A stretch of DNA of 64,000 nt, from NCBI GenBank assembly GCA_900545275.1, contig UQYG01000001.1:124001-188000 (forward strand). Direction: 5' to 3'. This DNA comes from an uncultured Sutterella sp. (GTDB lineage Bacteria > Pseudomonadota > Gammaproteobacteria > Burkholderiales > Burkholderiaceae_F). A program made the position numbers and the translations under genes. A model generated the notes under the pieces. It did no database searches. It was not told the origin of the DNA and saw only the letters and a list, made by a program, of their open reading frames with translations. Below, in pieces: positions 18,700 through 27,553 of the stretch (position 1 is its first letter; each line of letters starts with the position of its first letter).

Positions 18700-19959
18700 A
18701 TGGCGCTTTCTGCCGAAGTGAAGGATTTTGCCCGTCGACTCTTCGATACGGTCCGTGAAATGAGCGCGGACGTGCGCGGCGTGACCCGTCAGGGTTACGG
18801 CCCCGTGGAGACGAAGGTCCTCGAATTTTTGAAGGAAGAAGGCCGCAAGCTCGGTCTCGCGATCGAGACGGACGCGGCGGGGAACGTCTGGATGACGATG
18901 AAGGGGCGCGACTCGACGCGTCCCGCCTTCGTGGCGGGAAGCCACGTCGACAGCGTGCCGCAGGGCGGCAACTTCGACGGACTTGCGGGCGTCGTTGCGG
19001 CGCTCGTCGCGGCCAAGCACATGCATGACGAAGGCGTCGTCCCCGCGGTCGACTACCGCGTCCTCATGATGCGCTGCGAAGAAAGCTCCTTTTTCGGGAA
19101 GGCCTACGTGGGCTCGCTCGGGATGCTCGGGCGCCTCAAGGCTTCGGATCTTGCGCTTCGCCACCGCACCGAGGCGGGGACGCTTGCCGACGCGATCCGC
19201 TCGACGGGGATCGATCCCGAACGCCTTACGACGGGCGAACCCGTCGTCGACGTGAAGAAAATCGGCGCCTTCGTGGAACTCCACATCGAACAGGGGCCGA
19301 CGCTTACGAGCCGCGAGTCGCCGCGCGTGGGCGTCGTCACGGGGATCCGCGGGAACATCCGCCACAAGAACGTCGTATGCCTCGGCGAAACCGCTCACTC
19401 GGGGGCCGTCGACAAGGAATACCGCCACGACGCGGTGATGGCGGCCGCCCACCTCTTTGCCGAAATGGACGCCGCCTGGGACGAATTCCTCGCCGCAGGG
19501 AAGGACCTCGTCTTCACCGTGGGCGTTTTGAAGACGGGTGAAACGGCTGCGATCTCCGTGATTCCGGGCGAAGTGCGCTTCACGATCGACATGCGAAGCC
19601 TCAAGAAGGAAACGCTCGACGAATTCCATGCGCGCCTCGAAGCGGAAGCCAAGAAACTCGAAGCGGCGCGCGGCGTGCGCTTCGTCTTTGACGACGCTCT
19701 CTACACGGCGCCCGCCGTGCTCTCGGAGGACGTTTCCGAGCGTCTTCATGCGGCGGCCCGCGAAGCGGGGATTCCCGTGATGCCGATCGCCTCGGGCGCG
19801 GGACACGACTCGGCCGTCTTTGCGAACGCGGGCATTCCCGCGGCGATGATCTTCATCGCCAATCAGCACGGCTCGCACAATCCCGACGAAGCGATGGAAC
19901 TCGACGACTTCATGACGGGAGCGGCGCTTCTTACGGAGACGGTGCTTCGCTATGCGTAA
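18700..19959 (+). CDS. M20-family Zn-dependent hydrolase (allantoate/N-carbamoyl-amino-acid/ureidoglycolate hydrolase type)
   Basis: Member of the HyuC/AllC/AmaB branch of M20 amidases, which cleave carbamoyl or ureido groups from amino-acid-like substrates. The 419-residue chain has GSHVDSVPQGGNFDGLAGVVA (metal-binding Asp/His region), RCEESSFFGKAYVGS (catalytic Glu pair) and, near the end, SGAGHDSAVFANAGIPAAMIF plus HGSHNPDE. Two ATGs lie six bases apart; I choose 18700 because AAGGAG is then 6 nt upstream, whereas it would abut the first ATG. The stop region overlaps the next gene by 8 nt. The exact substrate is unknown. Confidence 0.87.
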   Translation: MALSAEVKDFARRLFDTVREMSADVRGVTRQGYGPVETKVLEFLKEEGRKLGLAIETDAAGNVWMTMKGRDSTRPAFVAGSHVDSVPQGGNFDGLAGVVAALVAAKHMHDEGVVPAVDYRVLMMRCEESSFFGKAYVGSLGMLGRLKASDLALRHRTEAGTLADAIRSTGIDPERLTTGEPVVDVKKIGAFVELHIEQGPTLTSRESPRVGVVTGIRGNIRHKNVVCLGETAHSGAVDKEYRHDAVMAAAHLFAEMDAAWDEFLAAGKDLVFTVGVLKTGETAAISVIPGEVRFTIDMRSLKKETLDEFHARLEAEAKKLEAARGVRFVFDDALYTAPAVLSEDVSERLHAAAREAGIPVMPIASGAGHDSAVFANAGIPAAMIFIANQHGSHNPDEAMELDDFMTGAALLTETVLRYA

Positions 19960-20641
19960 GCCCAAGACCGCCGTACTCTTTCTCGAGAGCGACGAGATCC
20001 TGCGCGCGGGCGCCGTGTCGGTGCTCGAGGCGGACGGGCGGTTTTCGGTGGGGCGTGCGCGAAACGCGGCCGAGGCGAGGCTCGAGTGGAGCCTGCGCCC
20101 GGCGCTCCTTGTTCTTCCCGTCGATCGGGAGGCCTTCGATCCGTATGCGTGGCTCGCGCTTGCGAAAGGACGTCCGGGCGTAAAGGTGCTCCTCGTGCTC
20201 GATCCCGACGAGAATCCCGCTTTCGTGAGAAGTCTTCTGGGAAAGGGGGCCTGCGGGTATGTCGAACGAACGAGCGACGCGGCGGCCTTGCCCGCGCTGC
20301 TCGAGCGCGCCCTCGTCGGGGAACGCGTCGAGGAGGGCGAGGCGGTGTGCCGAGCCCTTGCCGACTACGAAGCGGTCCGCCAGCGGTACGCGCCGCTTCT
20401 CGATCTCTTCGAAAGCCTCTCCGACACGGCCTTCGCCTCGCTCGTGGGGCCCCTTGCGGGAGACTCCGACGCCGAGACGGCGGAGCGTCTCTCGCGCGTC
20501 GTGCGAAGTGTGCGCGACGCGCGAAGTGAGGCGAAGAAGGCCCTTCTTCGCGCGGGCTTCACGTGCGAATCGGTGATCGAGGCCATCACGGAGCTGAGGC
20601 TCGCCGAAAAGACGGCGGGGCGCCTTCCCGCGCTTCGCTGA
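19952..20641 (+). CDS. NarL/LuxR-like response-regulator homologue with degenerate receiver
   Basis: 229-residue protein overlapping the end of the M20 hydrolase by 8 nt. The first 125 residues align by eye with a receiver domain (FLESDEILRAGAVSVL, then RPALLVLPVD, then LLGKGACGYVER and a LERALVGE end). The phosphorylation residues are lost: the acid pair is E12-S13, the phospho-acceptor Asp position is P56, and the conserved Lys is replaced in GYVER. The C-terminal 70 residues (LSDTAFASLVGPLAG to VIEAITELRLA) have the spacing of a LuxR-type helix-turn-helix but diverged. It is not a normal two-component regulator; it could sense a ligand or protein, or be decaying. No sensor kinase is nearby. 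Confidence 0.6.
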   Translation: MRKPKTAVLFLESDEILRAGAVSVLEADGRFSVGRARNAAEARLEWSLRPALLVLPVDREAFDPYAWLALAKGRPGVKVLLVLDPDENPAFVRSLLGKGACGYVERTSDAAALPALLERALVGERVEEGEAVCRALADYEAVRQRYAPLLDLFESLSDTAFASLVGPLAGDSDAETAERLSRVVRSVRDARSEAKKALLRAGFTCESVIEAITELRLAEKTAGRLPALR

Positions 20642-20663
20642 CTCGTTGTCGCATCCATCCGAC

Positions 20664-20712
20664 AAAAAAAACTCCCCGAAGGGGCGAATCCCGACGGGGA
20701 GTGTTCTTTTCC
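20664..20712. terminator. Bidirectional terminator
   Basis: ACTCCCCG (20671-20678) pairs with CGGGGAGT (20695-20702), flanked by a run of A on the left and TGTTCTTTT on the right. It lies between the rightward receiver-like gene and the leftward larA-like gene, which converge. Confidence 0.88.
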
Positions 20713-20725
20713 GGGAAGGAAACGG

Positions 20726-22006
20726 TTACGCGGCGACGCGCGGAACCGTGAGACTGCCTTCGGGCATCAAGATGACCGAGGGATGTTCGCCCACGTAGGT
20801 CTTGGCGAGCGCAAAGGCCTCTTCGGGGGTGTCGACAGCCGCGGTGAAGAGCATGTCGCGCGCGAGATTGCGGTCAAGGCGCGAGACGAGGATGAAGCGC
20901 GCCTTCGAGAGCGGACGCGTGATGGCGAAGGCCTTGTTCGCGCCGATGCGGAAGTTTTCCTCCAATTCCTTCTTGATTGCTTCCGGGGTCTTCAGACGGC
21001 GGAAGGTCTCTTCGAGGACGGCCGAGCCCGAGCCTTCCTCGCAGTCGGCAAAGAGAATGACGACGCCTCCCTTCCTCACGGCGCAGGCCGCGTTGTCCAT
21101 CGTCTTTTGCATCTGATAGACGTTGATGTCCTTGGGGTAGCCGCCGCAGGAGGCGACGACGAGATCGGCTTCGTGCGGGATTTCGCAGCCGTAGACTTGA
21201 TCGACGAAGCGGCAGGCTTCGTTGTGGGCCGCGACGTAGTCGCCCGCGAACATTCGCAGGAACTCGTGCTTGGCGTTGAGAATGGCGTTGAAGAGGAAAA
21301 GCGAGCGGCCCTTCGCGAAGAGCGAGACCCCTTCCATCTGGTCTTCGTAGCAGGGGTTCCCCGTCGTGATGCCGAGGCCCGCCTTTTCGTCGAGCATGAA
21401 GCTGTGATTGACGCGCACGGTCTCCATGGCGGCGCAGCCCGGAAGAACCGCCTTGCGGCCGCCGCCGTAGCCCGAGAAGTAGTGGTGCACGATCGTCCCG
21501 GTGAGGATCACGTGGTCGACGTTGCAGAGTTCCTTGTGAATCCAGACGGGGGTGCCGCGGGAAGTGTCGCCGAAGTATTCGAAATCTTCCGACTTCGTGG
21601 CGACGGAATTGAACATGCGAAGGCGCGAGGCTACGTTCTCACCCACCTGTTCGACCATTTCCTCGTGCGACATCTCGCGGTGCGTGCCGAGCGCAAAGAC
21701 GATCTTCATGTTTTCGTCGGGGACGCCGAGACGATTCATTTCGTCGACGAGCACGGGCATGAAGTCGAAGCTGTTCGCGACGCGCGTCGGGTCGTTGCAG
21801 ATGAAGGCGACGGTGTCGCCGGGCTTGACGATTTTCTCGATCGACGGAAGACCGATCGGGTGACGGATGGCTTCGAGGACGCCTTCGGCCACGTTTTCCA
21901 TGACGGGGAAGGTTTCGGTGCGGACTTCCTTGAGGATGAGTTCGTCGTCGAGTTCGAAGGTCTTGCGGCCGCGGCCGTAGGCAAAGTCAAAGGTACGGAT
22001 CGACAT
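20726..22006 (-). CDS. larA: LarA-family nickel-pincer-dependent hydroxyacid racemase
   Basis: Member of the lactate racemase superfamily, which racemises or epimerises alpha-hydroxyacids with a nickel pincer nucleotide cofactor. The 426-residue length matches LarA (424). Key residues line up by position: H109 (GTHRE), H174 (IVHHYF), K185 in GYGGGRKAVLPG for covalent cofactor attachment, and H201 (VNHSF), close to H108, H174, K184 and H200 of Lactiplantibacillus LarA. The substrate is not fixed by this; the superfamily includes malate and other racemases, and the neighbouring Dcu and fumarase genes point to a C4 acid. Cofactor genes larB, larC and larE are not here. The start is 18 nt after a terminator-like hairpin and has no clear Shine-Dalgarno. 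Confidence 0.88.
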   Translation of the reverse strand: MSIRTFDFAYGRGRKTFELDDELILKEVRTETFPVMENVAEGVLEAIRHPIGLPSIEKIVKPGDTVAFICNDPTRVANSFDFMPVLVDEMNRLGVPDENMKIVFALGTHREMSHEEMVEQVGENVASRLRMFNSVATKSEDFEYFGDTSRGTPVWIHKELCNVDHVILTGTIVHHYFSGYGGGRKAVLPGCAAMETVRVNHSFMLDEKAGLGITTGNPCYEDQMEGVSLFAKGRSLFLFNAILNAKHEFLRMFAGDYVAAHNEACRFVDQVYGCEIPHEADLVVASCGGYPKDINVYQMQKTMDNAACAVRKGGVVILFADCEEGSGSAVLEETFRRLKTPEAIKKELEENFRIGANKAFAITRPLSKARFILVSRLDRNLARDMLFTAAVDTPEEAFALAKTYVGEHPSVILMPEGSLTVPRVAA

Positions 22007-22024
22007 GATGTAGAAGCGAATATG

Positions 22025-22060
22025 AAAACTGCCGCACTTCGAAGGTTCGACGTGCGGCAG
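22025..22060 (-). terminator. Terminator-like hairpin between dcu and larA
   Basis: CTGCCGCAC (22029-22037) pairs perfectly with GTGCGGCAG (22052-22060) and the minus strand continues TTTTCATATT. The larA start codon is only 18 nt beyond, leaving no room for a separate promoter. Confidence 0.78.
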
Positions 22061-22116
22061 GTGGTCCTTATGAGATCGGGTTACCCCGGCGGACGGAGCC
22101 GCCGGTTGATTCAGAA

Positions 22117-23469
22117 TCAGATGTAACCGTAGACCATGCCGAGGACGTAGCCCACGAGCGAGGCGGTGATGACGCCGATGAGGCCCGGAGCGATGAAGGA
22201 GTGGTTGATCACGAAGCGGCCGATGTGGGTCGTGCCGGAACGGTCAAACTGAATGGCGGCCAGGTCGGACGGATAGGTCGGCAGGATGTAGTAGCCGTAG
22301 CAGGCCGACGAGAAGGCAACCACGAGGCCCGGAGGCGTGCCGATGGCGAGGGCGACCGGAACGATCGTCGCGACGGCGGCGGCCTGGGAGTTCACGAGCT
22401 TCGAGACGAGGAGCAGCACGATGGCGTAGGTCCACGGCGCTTCACGAACCCATTCGGTGAGGATTTCCTTGAGGTTGGCCAAGTGGGCGGCGAACATCGT
22501 GTCGGCCATCCAAGCCACACCGTACACGGCCACGATGGCGACCATGCCGGCGTTGAAGACGGCGGTCTTGGCGACGGCGGAAGCCTTCGTCTTGCAGAAG
22601 GCGACCATGAGGGCGCCGGCCGTCAGCATGAACATCTGAATGGCGAGCGTCATCGAGAGGGCCTTGCCGCCGGCGGCGGGACGCAGCGACGGGAACATGC
22701 CGAGGATGGCGACCACGGCCACGGTACCGAGGAAGATGTAGAGCGAAGCCCACTGTTCGGGACGGAACTTGATGCCGATGAGGGTCGTCGTTTCGCCGTA
22801 GACGTACTTGCGCTGTTCCGGATCCTTGATGAGTTCCTGGAAGGCTTCGTCCTTGTCGAGGTCCTTGCCGCGGAAGAGCGAGAAGGTGGCGAGGGCGAAG
22901 ATGCCGACGATGGCCGACGGGATCACGATGGCGAAGAGCTGCGTGAAGCCGAAGGGCTGACCGCCGACTTCATAGCCGTCCAAGAGGGCGATCATCGAGA
23001 CGGCGGCCACGGCGGCCGGCGAGCAGATCACGCCCATCTGAGCGGCAATGGTCGAAGCGGCGAGCGGACGTTCCGGACGGACGCCGTTCTTGATGGCCAC
23101 GTCGTAGATAATCGGGAGCATCGTGTAGACGACGTGACCCGTACCGCAGAGAACCGTCAGGAACCAGCAGATGTAGGGGGCGAGGTAGCAGACGAAGCGC
23201 GGATGACGGCGGAGCATCTTTTCCGCGATCTGCAGCAGGCAGTCGAGACCGCCCGCAGCCTGCAGGGTGGCCGAAGCGCACACCACGGCGAGAATCGTGA
23301 GAATCACGTCGACCGGGGGCTTGCCCGGCTTGAGGCCGAAGCCGAAGATGAGGACGATCAGGCCGACGCCGCCGATGAGGCCGAGGCCCATGCCGCCTTT
23401 ACGGGCACCGTAAAAGAGCGCCGCAAGCACGACCAAGAGTTGGATCCAAAAGTCTAAACCGAGTGCCAT
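22117..23469 (-). CDS. dcuB: Anaerobic C4-dicarboxylate transporter, Dcu family (DcuA/DcuB type)
   Basis: Inner-membrane exchanger of fumarate, malate, aspartate and succinate used in anaerobic growth. The 450-residue protein has the Dcu length and about ten to twelve hydrophobic helices. The sequences [20 protein letters not shown] at the N-terminus, [27 protein letters not shown] and [24 protein letters not shown] are characteristic. DcuA and DcuB cannot be told apart reliably by eye; the symbol is provisional. It follows the fumarase gene in the same direction and has a long AT-rich upstream region holding an inverted repeat shared in part with frdC. Confidence 0.93.
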   Translation of the reverse strand: MALGLDFWIQLLVVLAALFYGARKGGMGLGLIGGVGLIVLIFGFGLKPGKPPVDVILTILAVVCASATLQAAGGLDCLLQIAEKMLRRHPRFVCYLAPYICWFLTVLCGTGHVVYTMLPIIYDVAIKNGVRPERPLAASTIAAQMGVICSPAAVAAVSMIALLDGYEVGGQPFGFTQLFAIVIPSAIVGIFALATFSLFRGKDLDKDEAFQELIKDPEQRKYVYGETTTLIGIKFRPEQWASLYIFLGTVAVVAILGMFPSLRPAAGGKALSMTLAIQMFMLTAGALMVAFCKTKASAVAKTAVFNAGMVAIVAVYGVAWMADTMFAAHLANLKEILTEWVREAPWTYAIVLLLVSKLVNSQAAAVATIVPVALAIGTPPGLVVAFSSACYGYYILPTYPSDLAAIQFDRSGTTHIGRFVINHSFIAPGLIGVITASLVGYVLGMVYGYI

Positions 23470-23644
23470 TTTGGTTCTTCTCTAGAGTGTTGGTTGGTTA
23501 AGGTTTGAGGTGTCAAAAACACAAGGACAGCTAATTCTCTTCGTTTCGTCGGCGCTTTTCCCGAAAATTTGAACGTTCTTTGACGAAAAACGGAAAGTTC
23601 ACGGATCGGTGACGATCGTTTACATTCAAATACGATCAACCTCC

Positions 23645-23668
23645 TAGGTATTAGCCCGAACACCTAGA
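23645..23668 (-). promoter_or_regulatory. Inverted repeat upstream of dcu, candidate operator
   Basis: On the plus strand CTAGGTATT (23645-23653) and AACACCTAG (23660-23668) form a 9-bp inverted repeat with one mismatch. The first 17 bases (23645-23661) match 14 of 17 positions of a site upstream of frdC (27554-27570): consensus CTAGGTATWARCCCKAA. It lies about 175 nt before the dcu start. The regulator is unknown; the local GntR/HutC protein is one candidate. Confidence 0.5.
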
Positions 23669-23712
23669 GAATCGCGGCTCCTGAAAGTGTGAAAAATTGT
23701 TTCGCCGAAAGA

Positions 23713-23742
23713 GAAGGCCGCTCGCAAAACGAAGCGGCCTTC
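23713..23742 (-). terminator. Hairpin after the fumarase gene
   Basis: GAAGGCCGCT (23713-23722) pairs perfectly with AGCGGCCTTC (23733-23742). The minus strand continues TCTTTCGG, a weak T-run. The 295-nt gap from here to dcu (23470-23764) is AT-rich and otherwise holds only the inverted repeat described above. Confidence 0.6.
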
Positions 23743-23764
23743 CCAAATCAGTCCCGCCGGTCGG

Positions 23765-25426
23765 TTACTTGGTCTGGCAGCAGGGCTTCACTTCAACCTT
23801 CCAGGGCTTCAACTGCTTGAAGAAGTCGTTGCCCTTGTCGTCGACGAGAATGAAGGCCGGGAAGTTTTCGACGCGGATCTGATAGACGGCTTCCATGCCG
23901 AGTTCGGGATACTCGATGCATTCGATGCTCTTGATGGCGTCGCTCGAGAGAACGGCCGCTACGCCGCCGATCGTGCCGAGGTAGAAGCCGCCGTGCTTCT
24001 GGCAGGCGTCCGTTACGGCCTGGGTGCGGTTGCCCTTGGCGATCATGACCATCGAGCCGCCCTGGGACTGGAAGAGGTCCACATAGGGGTCCATGCGGTT
24101 GGCGGTCGTCGGACCCATGGAGCCGCAGGCGTAGCCTTCGGGGGTCTTGGCCGGGCCCGCGTAGAGGACCGGGTGCTTGAGGAGGTAGTCGGGGAGGCCT
24201 TCGCCGCGTTCAAAGCGTTCCTTCCACTTGGCGTGGGCGATGTCGCGGGCGACGATGATCGTGCCCGTGAGCGAGACGCGCGTGGAGACGGGATGCTTCG
24301 AGAGTTCGGCGAGAACGTCCTTCATCGGCTGATCGAGATTGATCGAGATGCCGCCCGCATCGCCGGGCTTGCGGAGTTCTTCGGGGATGAGGCTCGCGGG
24401 ATTGTCGTCGAGCTTTTCGATCCACAGACCGTCGCGGTCGATCTTGCACTTGACGTTGCGGTCGGCCGAGCAGGAAACGCCCATGCCGATCGGGCAGCTC
24501 GCGCCGTGGCGCGGCAGACGGATGACGCGGATGTCGTGGGCCATGTACTTGCCGCCGAACTGCGCGCCGAGACCGATCTTGCAGGCTTCTTCAAAGAGCT
24601 TCTGTTCGAGCTCAAGGTCGCGGAAGGCGCGGCCCGTTTCGTCGCCCGTCGTCGGCAGATCGTCGTAGAAGTGGCAGGAGGCGAGCTTGACCGTGAGCAT
24701 GGTGCGTTCGGCCGAGGTGCCGCCGATCACGAAGGCGATGTGGTAGGGCGGGCAGGCGGCCGTGCCGAGGCTCTTCATCTTTTCGATGAGGTAGGGAACG
24801 AGCTTCTGCGGATTGAGGACGGCCTTGGTTTCCTGATAGAGGTAGGACTTGTTGGCCGAGCCGCCGCCCTTGACGACGCAGAGGAACTTGTATTCCATGC
24901 CTTCGGTCGCTTCGATGTCGATCTGGGCGGGAAGGTTGCACTTGGTGTTGACTTCTTCGTACATCGAGAGCGGAGCGTTCTGCGAATAGCGCAGGGCTTC
25001 CTGGGTGTACGTGTCGTAGACGCCCTTGGAGATGGCTTCTTCGTCGCAGAAGCCCGTCCAGACGTTCTGGCCCTTTTCGCCGTGAATGATGGCCGTGCCC
25101 GTATCCTGGCAGAAGGGGAGCACGCCCTTGGCGGCCGTTTCGGCGTTGCGCAGGAACGTGAGGGCGACGTACTTGTCGTTGTCGCTCGCTTCGGGGTCGT
25201 GCAGGATCTTCGCGACCTGTTCGTTGTGCGAACGGCGGAGCATGAAGTTCACGTCGGTGAAGGCGCGGTGGATGAGCTTGGTGAGGCCTTCGGCTTCAAC
25301 CTTGAGGATGGGATGTCCTTCGAATTCGGAAACCGAGACGTAGTCCTTCGAAACGAGGGTGTATTCGGTTTCGTCCTTTCCGTGCTGGAACATCGGAGCG
25401 TACTTGAAGGCGGGATTTTGAGCCAT
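23765..25426 (-). CDS. fumB: Class I fumarate hydratase (FumA/FumB type, [4Fe-4S])
   Basis: Iron-sulfur fumarase that interconverts malate and fumarate; in this context it would run from malate to fumarate for fumarate respiration. The 553-residue length matches FumA/FumB (548). Candidate cluster cysteines sit in CQDTGTA (C106), CPPYH and [10 protein letters not shown]. The C-terminal domain has [13 protein letters not shown] and ends in CCQTK. Class I fumarases of this type can also act on tartrate-like or methylated substrates. The start has AAAAGGAAG just upstream, 22 nt after a terminator-like hairpin. Symbol provisional between fumA and fumB. Confidence 0.94.
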   Translation of the reverse strand: MAQNPAFKYAPMFQHGKDETEYTLVSKDYVSVSEFEGHPILKVEAEGLTKLIHRAFTDVNFMLRRSHNEQVAKILHDPEASDNDKYVALTFLRNAETAAKGVLPFCQDTGTAIIHGEKGQNVWTGFCDEEAISKGVYDTYTQEALRYSQNAPLSMYEEVNTKCNLPAQIDIEATEGMEYKFLCVVKGGGSANKSYLYQETKAVLNPQKLVPYLIEKMKSLGTAACPPYHIAFVIGGTSAERTMLTVKLASCHFYDDLPTTGDETGRAFRDLELEQKLFEEACKIGLGAQFGGKYMAHDIRVIRLPRHGASCPIGMGVSCSADRNVKCKIDRDGLWIEKLDDNPASLIPEELRKPGDAGGISINLDQPMKDVLAELSKHPVSTRVSLTGTIIVARDIAHAKWKERFERGEGLPDYLLKHPVLYAGPAKTPEGYACGSMGPTTANRMDPYVDLFQSQGGSMVMIAKGNRTQAVTDACQKHGGFYLGTIGGVAAVLSSDAIKSIECIEYPELGMEAVYQIRVENFPAFILVDDKGNDFFKQLKPWKVEVKPCCQTK

Positions 25427-25448
25427 GCTTCTTCCTTTTTTGCTTTGG

Positions 25449-25477
25449 GAAAAAGGTCCGCGCGTCCTGGCGCGGAC
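25449..25477 (-). terminator. Terminator-like hairpin in the fumarase leader
   Basis: GTCCGCGC (25456-25463) pairs perfectly with GCGCGGAC (25470-25477); the minus strand continues CTTTTTCCC. It lies 22 nt before the fumarase start codon, so no promoter fits between them. It is either a leaky terminator of gntR or an attenuator. Confidence 0.8.
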
Positions 25478-25668
25478 TTGTTGTGGATGCGGAGGTCAAC
25501 GGCAACCGCAGCCGGGTCTCGTGGATCTTTCAAAGCGCCCCGCAAAGGGAGCCTGAAAATAGTCGACGCTAGATTATCCGCTCTCCCCCCAAGGCTTCGC
25601 AATGCAGAGAATCACGAGTGTTGACGAAGAAGAAAAAGAATGCGCGTCTTTGCATTTCACGGGGAGAA

Positions 25669-26400
25669 TCAGGCAAAGGGCTTGCGGGTGAGCCGGATGT
25701 CGAGCGAGAAGTTGTTGCCCTTGAAATAGTTTCTCGAGCAAAGGAGCACTTCGCCGCGCGGATTGCGGAAGGTGCGCAGGATTTCGAGGATGGGGCTTCC
25801 CGGTCGGGTGCGAAGCGTCTTTGCGAGCTCGGCGGTGACGATCTTTGCCCGCACCGACTGGTCGATCGTCTGACAGGCGTCGTTGCGAAGCCGACAGAGA
25901 AGGTTGATGAGGGGCACCGTGGGTTCCGCCCGGATGGTGTCGAGAAAGCGTTCGTATTCCGAGGGCATCCATGCCGTCGTGAGGCCGAGGACTTCGTAGG
26001 GCTGCCGGCCGAAGCGCGCGAAGTCGATGCGCCAGACGGGTTCGTTTTCGGCGAAGGGAAGGTCCTCGCCCTCCCGGGGCGCGTAGAGAAAATGCGACTG
26101 TGCGAGGATCTCGCGCGGCTGCAGGTTGTGGTAGGGGTCGAGGTTCGAGAAGGATTCGACTTCGTAGTAGAAGTTCGGCAGGTGTCCGGTGTTGATCACC
26201 TGCGAGCCCACGTGCGGCGTGCGGCGCACGTAGCCGAGGCTCACGAGTTCTGCGTAGGCCCGCCGGGCCGTATGGCGGCTCACGCCGAAGGCGTCAATGA
26301 TTTCGCTTTCGGTGGGCAGAACCGAGCCTACGGGGTAGCGGCCGCGTTGAATGTCCTCGACGAGCGAGCGGTAGATTTTTTCCCAGAGGGGCGTGCGCAT
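25669..26400 (-). CDS. GntR-family transcriptional regulator, HutC/UTRA subfamily
   Basis: One-component regulator with an N-terminal winged helix-turn-helix (PLWEKIYRSLVEDIQRG, LPTESEIIDAFGVSRHTARRA, residues 3-75) and a C-terminal UTRA ligand-binding domain of about 165 residues. The 243-residue length fits the HutC subgroup, whose members usually sense small metabolites such as urocanate or amino sugars. I chose the ATG at 26400; an upstream in-frame extension would cross the terminator hairpin. It lies between frdC and the fumarase gene, so a C4-dicarboxylate or related signal is plausible but unproven. Confidence 0.9.
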   Translation of the reverse strand: MRTPLWEKIYRSLVEDIQRGRYPVGSVLPTESEIIDAFGVSRHTARRAYAELVSLGYVRRTPHVGSQVINTGHLPNFYYEVESFSNLDPYHNLQPREILAQSHFLYAPREGEDLPFAENEPVWRIDFARFGRQPYEVLGLTTAWMPSEYERFLDTIRAEPTVPLINLLCRLRNDACQTIDQSVRAKIVTAELAKTLRTRPGSPILEILRTFRNPRGEVLLCSRNYFKGNNFSLDIRLTRKPFA

Positions 26401-26418
26401 GGGGACTTCCAAAAATCC

Positions 26419-26453
26419 AAAAAAGAACCCGCTCACCGGGTGATGAGCGGGTT
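26419..26453 (-). terminator. Intrinsic terminator between frdC and gntR
   Basis: AACCCGCTCA (26426-26435) pairs perfectly with TGAGCGGGTT (26444-26453) and the minus strand continues CTTTTTT. It ends 18 nt before the gntR start codon. Confidence 0.9.
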
Positions 26454-26479
26454 GCCTTACGAGGAGAAAATCTCCCGAA

Positions 26480-27307
26480 TTACTTCCACCAGTTCAGTTC
26501 GTCGGGGATGACGTAACGGGTGGCTTCCTGACCGGCTTCAACCTGTTCGGCGCCGATCGAGTAGTTGGTCCAGGCCGTGAGCGTACCGCAGACGATCATG
26601 AGGAAGGCGATGACGAGCATCGTCTTGCGAAGGCCGGCACGGTCGCCGACGCGCTGATCGATGATGTCGCGTTCGGGGTTCTTCGCGAAGATGTCCCACT
26701 TAACGGCGAGGCGATAGAGACCGATCATGCCGTGGAGTTCCGTGATCACGAGGAAGATGAACGTGTAGAGCATGCCGGAGTGATAGGTGTGCACGCCGAT
26801 GAGGTTGGGGTCAAAGCCGCTCGGGTTCGTGAGCATGCCCATGACGTGGGGGAACACGAAGAGGAAGAGCAGGAAGGCCGTGACGAGCTGGATCATCCAG
26901 AGCGTGGTGTCGGGGTGACGGAGCAGGCGATAGTGGGCCTTGATGTCGCGGCACTGATGATAGGAGGTCGGGAAGCGACGCAGGGCGCAGAGGGCGTGCA
27001 GCGTCACGCAGATCGTGATGAAGAGCACGAAGATGAAGTGGAAGGACGGATGATCCTGGCCGTCAAGGAAGTGACCGCCCGAGAAGGCGATGAGGTTCCA
27101 GAAGACGTCCTTGCCGAACTGCACCGAGCTCGTGAAGGCCATGTGGCAGAAAAGGAAGAGGCCGAGGATGAGGCCGGTGACGGACTGCGTGACGTCGCAG
27201 ATGGCCGTGAAGCGGCTCTGACGCTTGGCGTCCTTGAGGCCCACGCCCCAGACGTTTTCGGTGGCCGTCGGGGTGTTGGCGTACTTGATGGATTCAGGGG
27301 TCGTCAT
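26480..27307 (-). CDS. frdC: Fumarate reductase/succinate dehydrogenase di-haem cytochrome b subunit (Wolinella FrdC type)
   Basis: Membrane anchor that passes electrons between menaquinol and the FrdAB catalytic dimer. The 275-residue chain has five hydrophobic helices and the pattern of Wolinella FrdC, including ELHGMIGLYRLAVKW and RHPDTTLWMIQ. Four likely haem-ligand histidines are H55, H104, H154 and H192, spaced like H44, H93, H143 and H182 of Wolinella. Glu190 matches the Wolinella Glu180 of the proton path. The start at 27307 is preceded by AAGGAC. frdA and frdB are not adjacent: the next genes downstream are gntR and fumarase, so this subunit is separated from its partners. Confidence 0.92.
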   Translation of the reverse strand: MTTPESIKYANTPTATENVWGVGLKDAKRQSRFTAICDVTQSVTGLILGLFLFCHMAFTSSVQFGKDVFWNLIAFSGGHFLDGQDHPSFHFIFVLFITICVTLHALCALRRFPTSYHQCRDIKAHYRLLRHPDTTLWMIQLVTAFLLFLFVFPHVMGMLTNPSGFDPNLIGVHTYHSGMLYTFIFLVITELHGMIGLYRLAVKWDIFAKNPERDIIDQRVGDRAGLRKTMLVIAFLMIVCGTLTAWTNYSIGAEQVEAGQEATRYVIPDELNWWK

Positions 27308-27462
27308 GATGACTTGTCCTTCGGGGAGTTTGGAAATCGTTGAAAACAACGCGCGGCGCCCGATACAGGAGAGCGCCGCCCGCGTGGTTGGTCCGTGCAA
27401 TCTACGTAGTGCGACTGCCGTTTGTACGGCCGAAATGATGCCCGTTTTTTGGGACTTTGTCT

Positions 27463-27476
27463 TTGATGAATGTCAT
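27463..27476 (-). promoter_or_regulatory. FNR-like box upstream of frdC
   Basis: The plus strand reads TTGATGAATGTCAT: TTGAT, four bases, GTCAT. It matches the FNR/DNR-type consensus TTGAT-N4-RTCAA at nine of ten positions. An oxygen-responsive activator at this site would fit anaerobic fumarate respiration. Confidence 0.5.
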
Positions 27477-27553
27477 GAAATTTTACGAAAATCGTTTGGA
27501 GACTCGAAAAATAGGGGCCGGAATTTCCAAAAACGGCTTGTTTTTCGTGTGCT

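Noticed and set aside
23500..23520. FNR box in the dcu leader (TTTGAGGTGTCAAA)
   Set aside because: The half-sites TTGA and TCAA are four bases apart; FNR-type sites need six between these tetramers.
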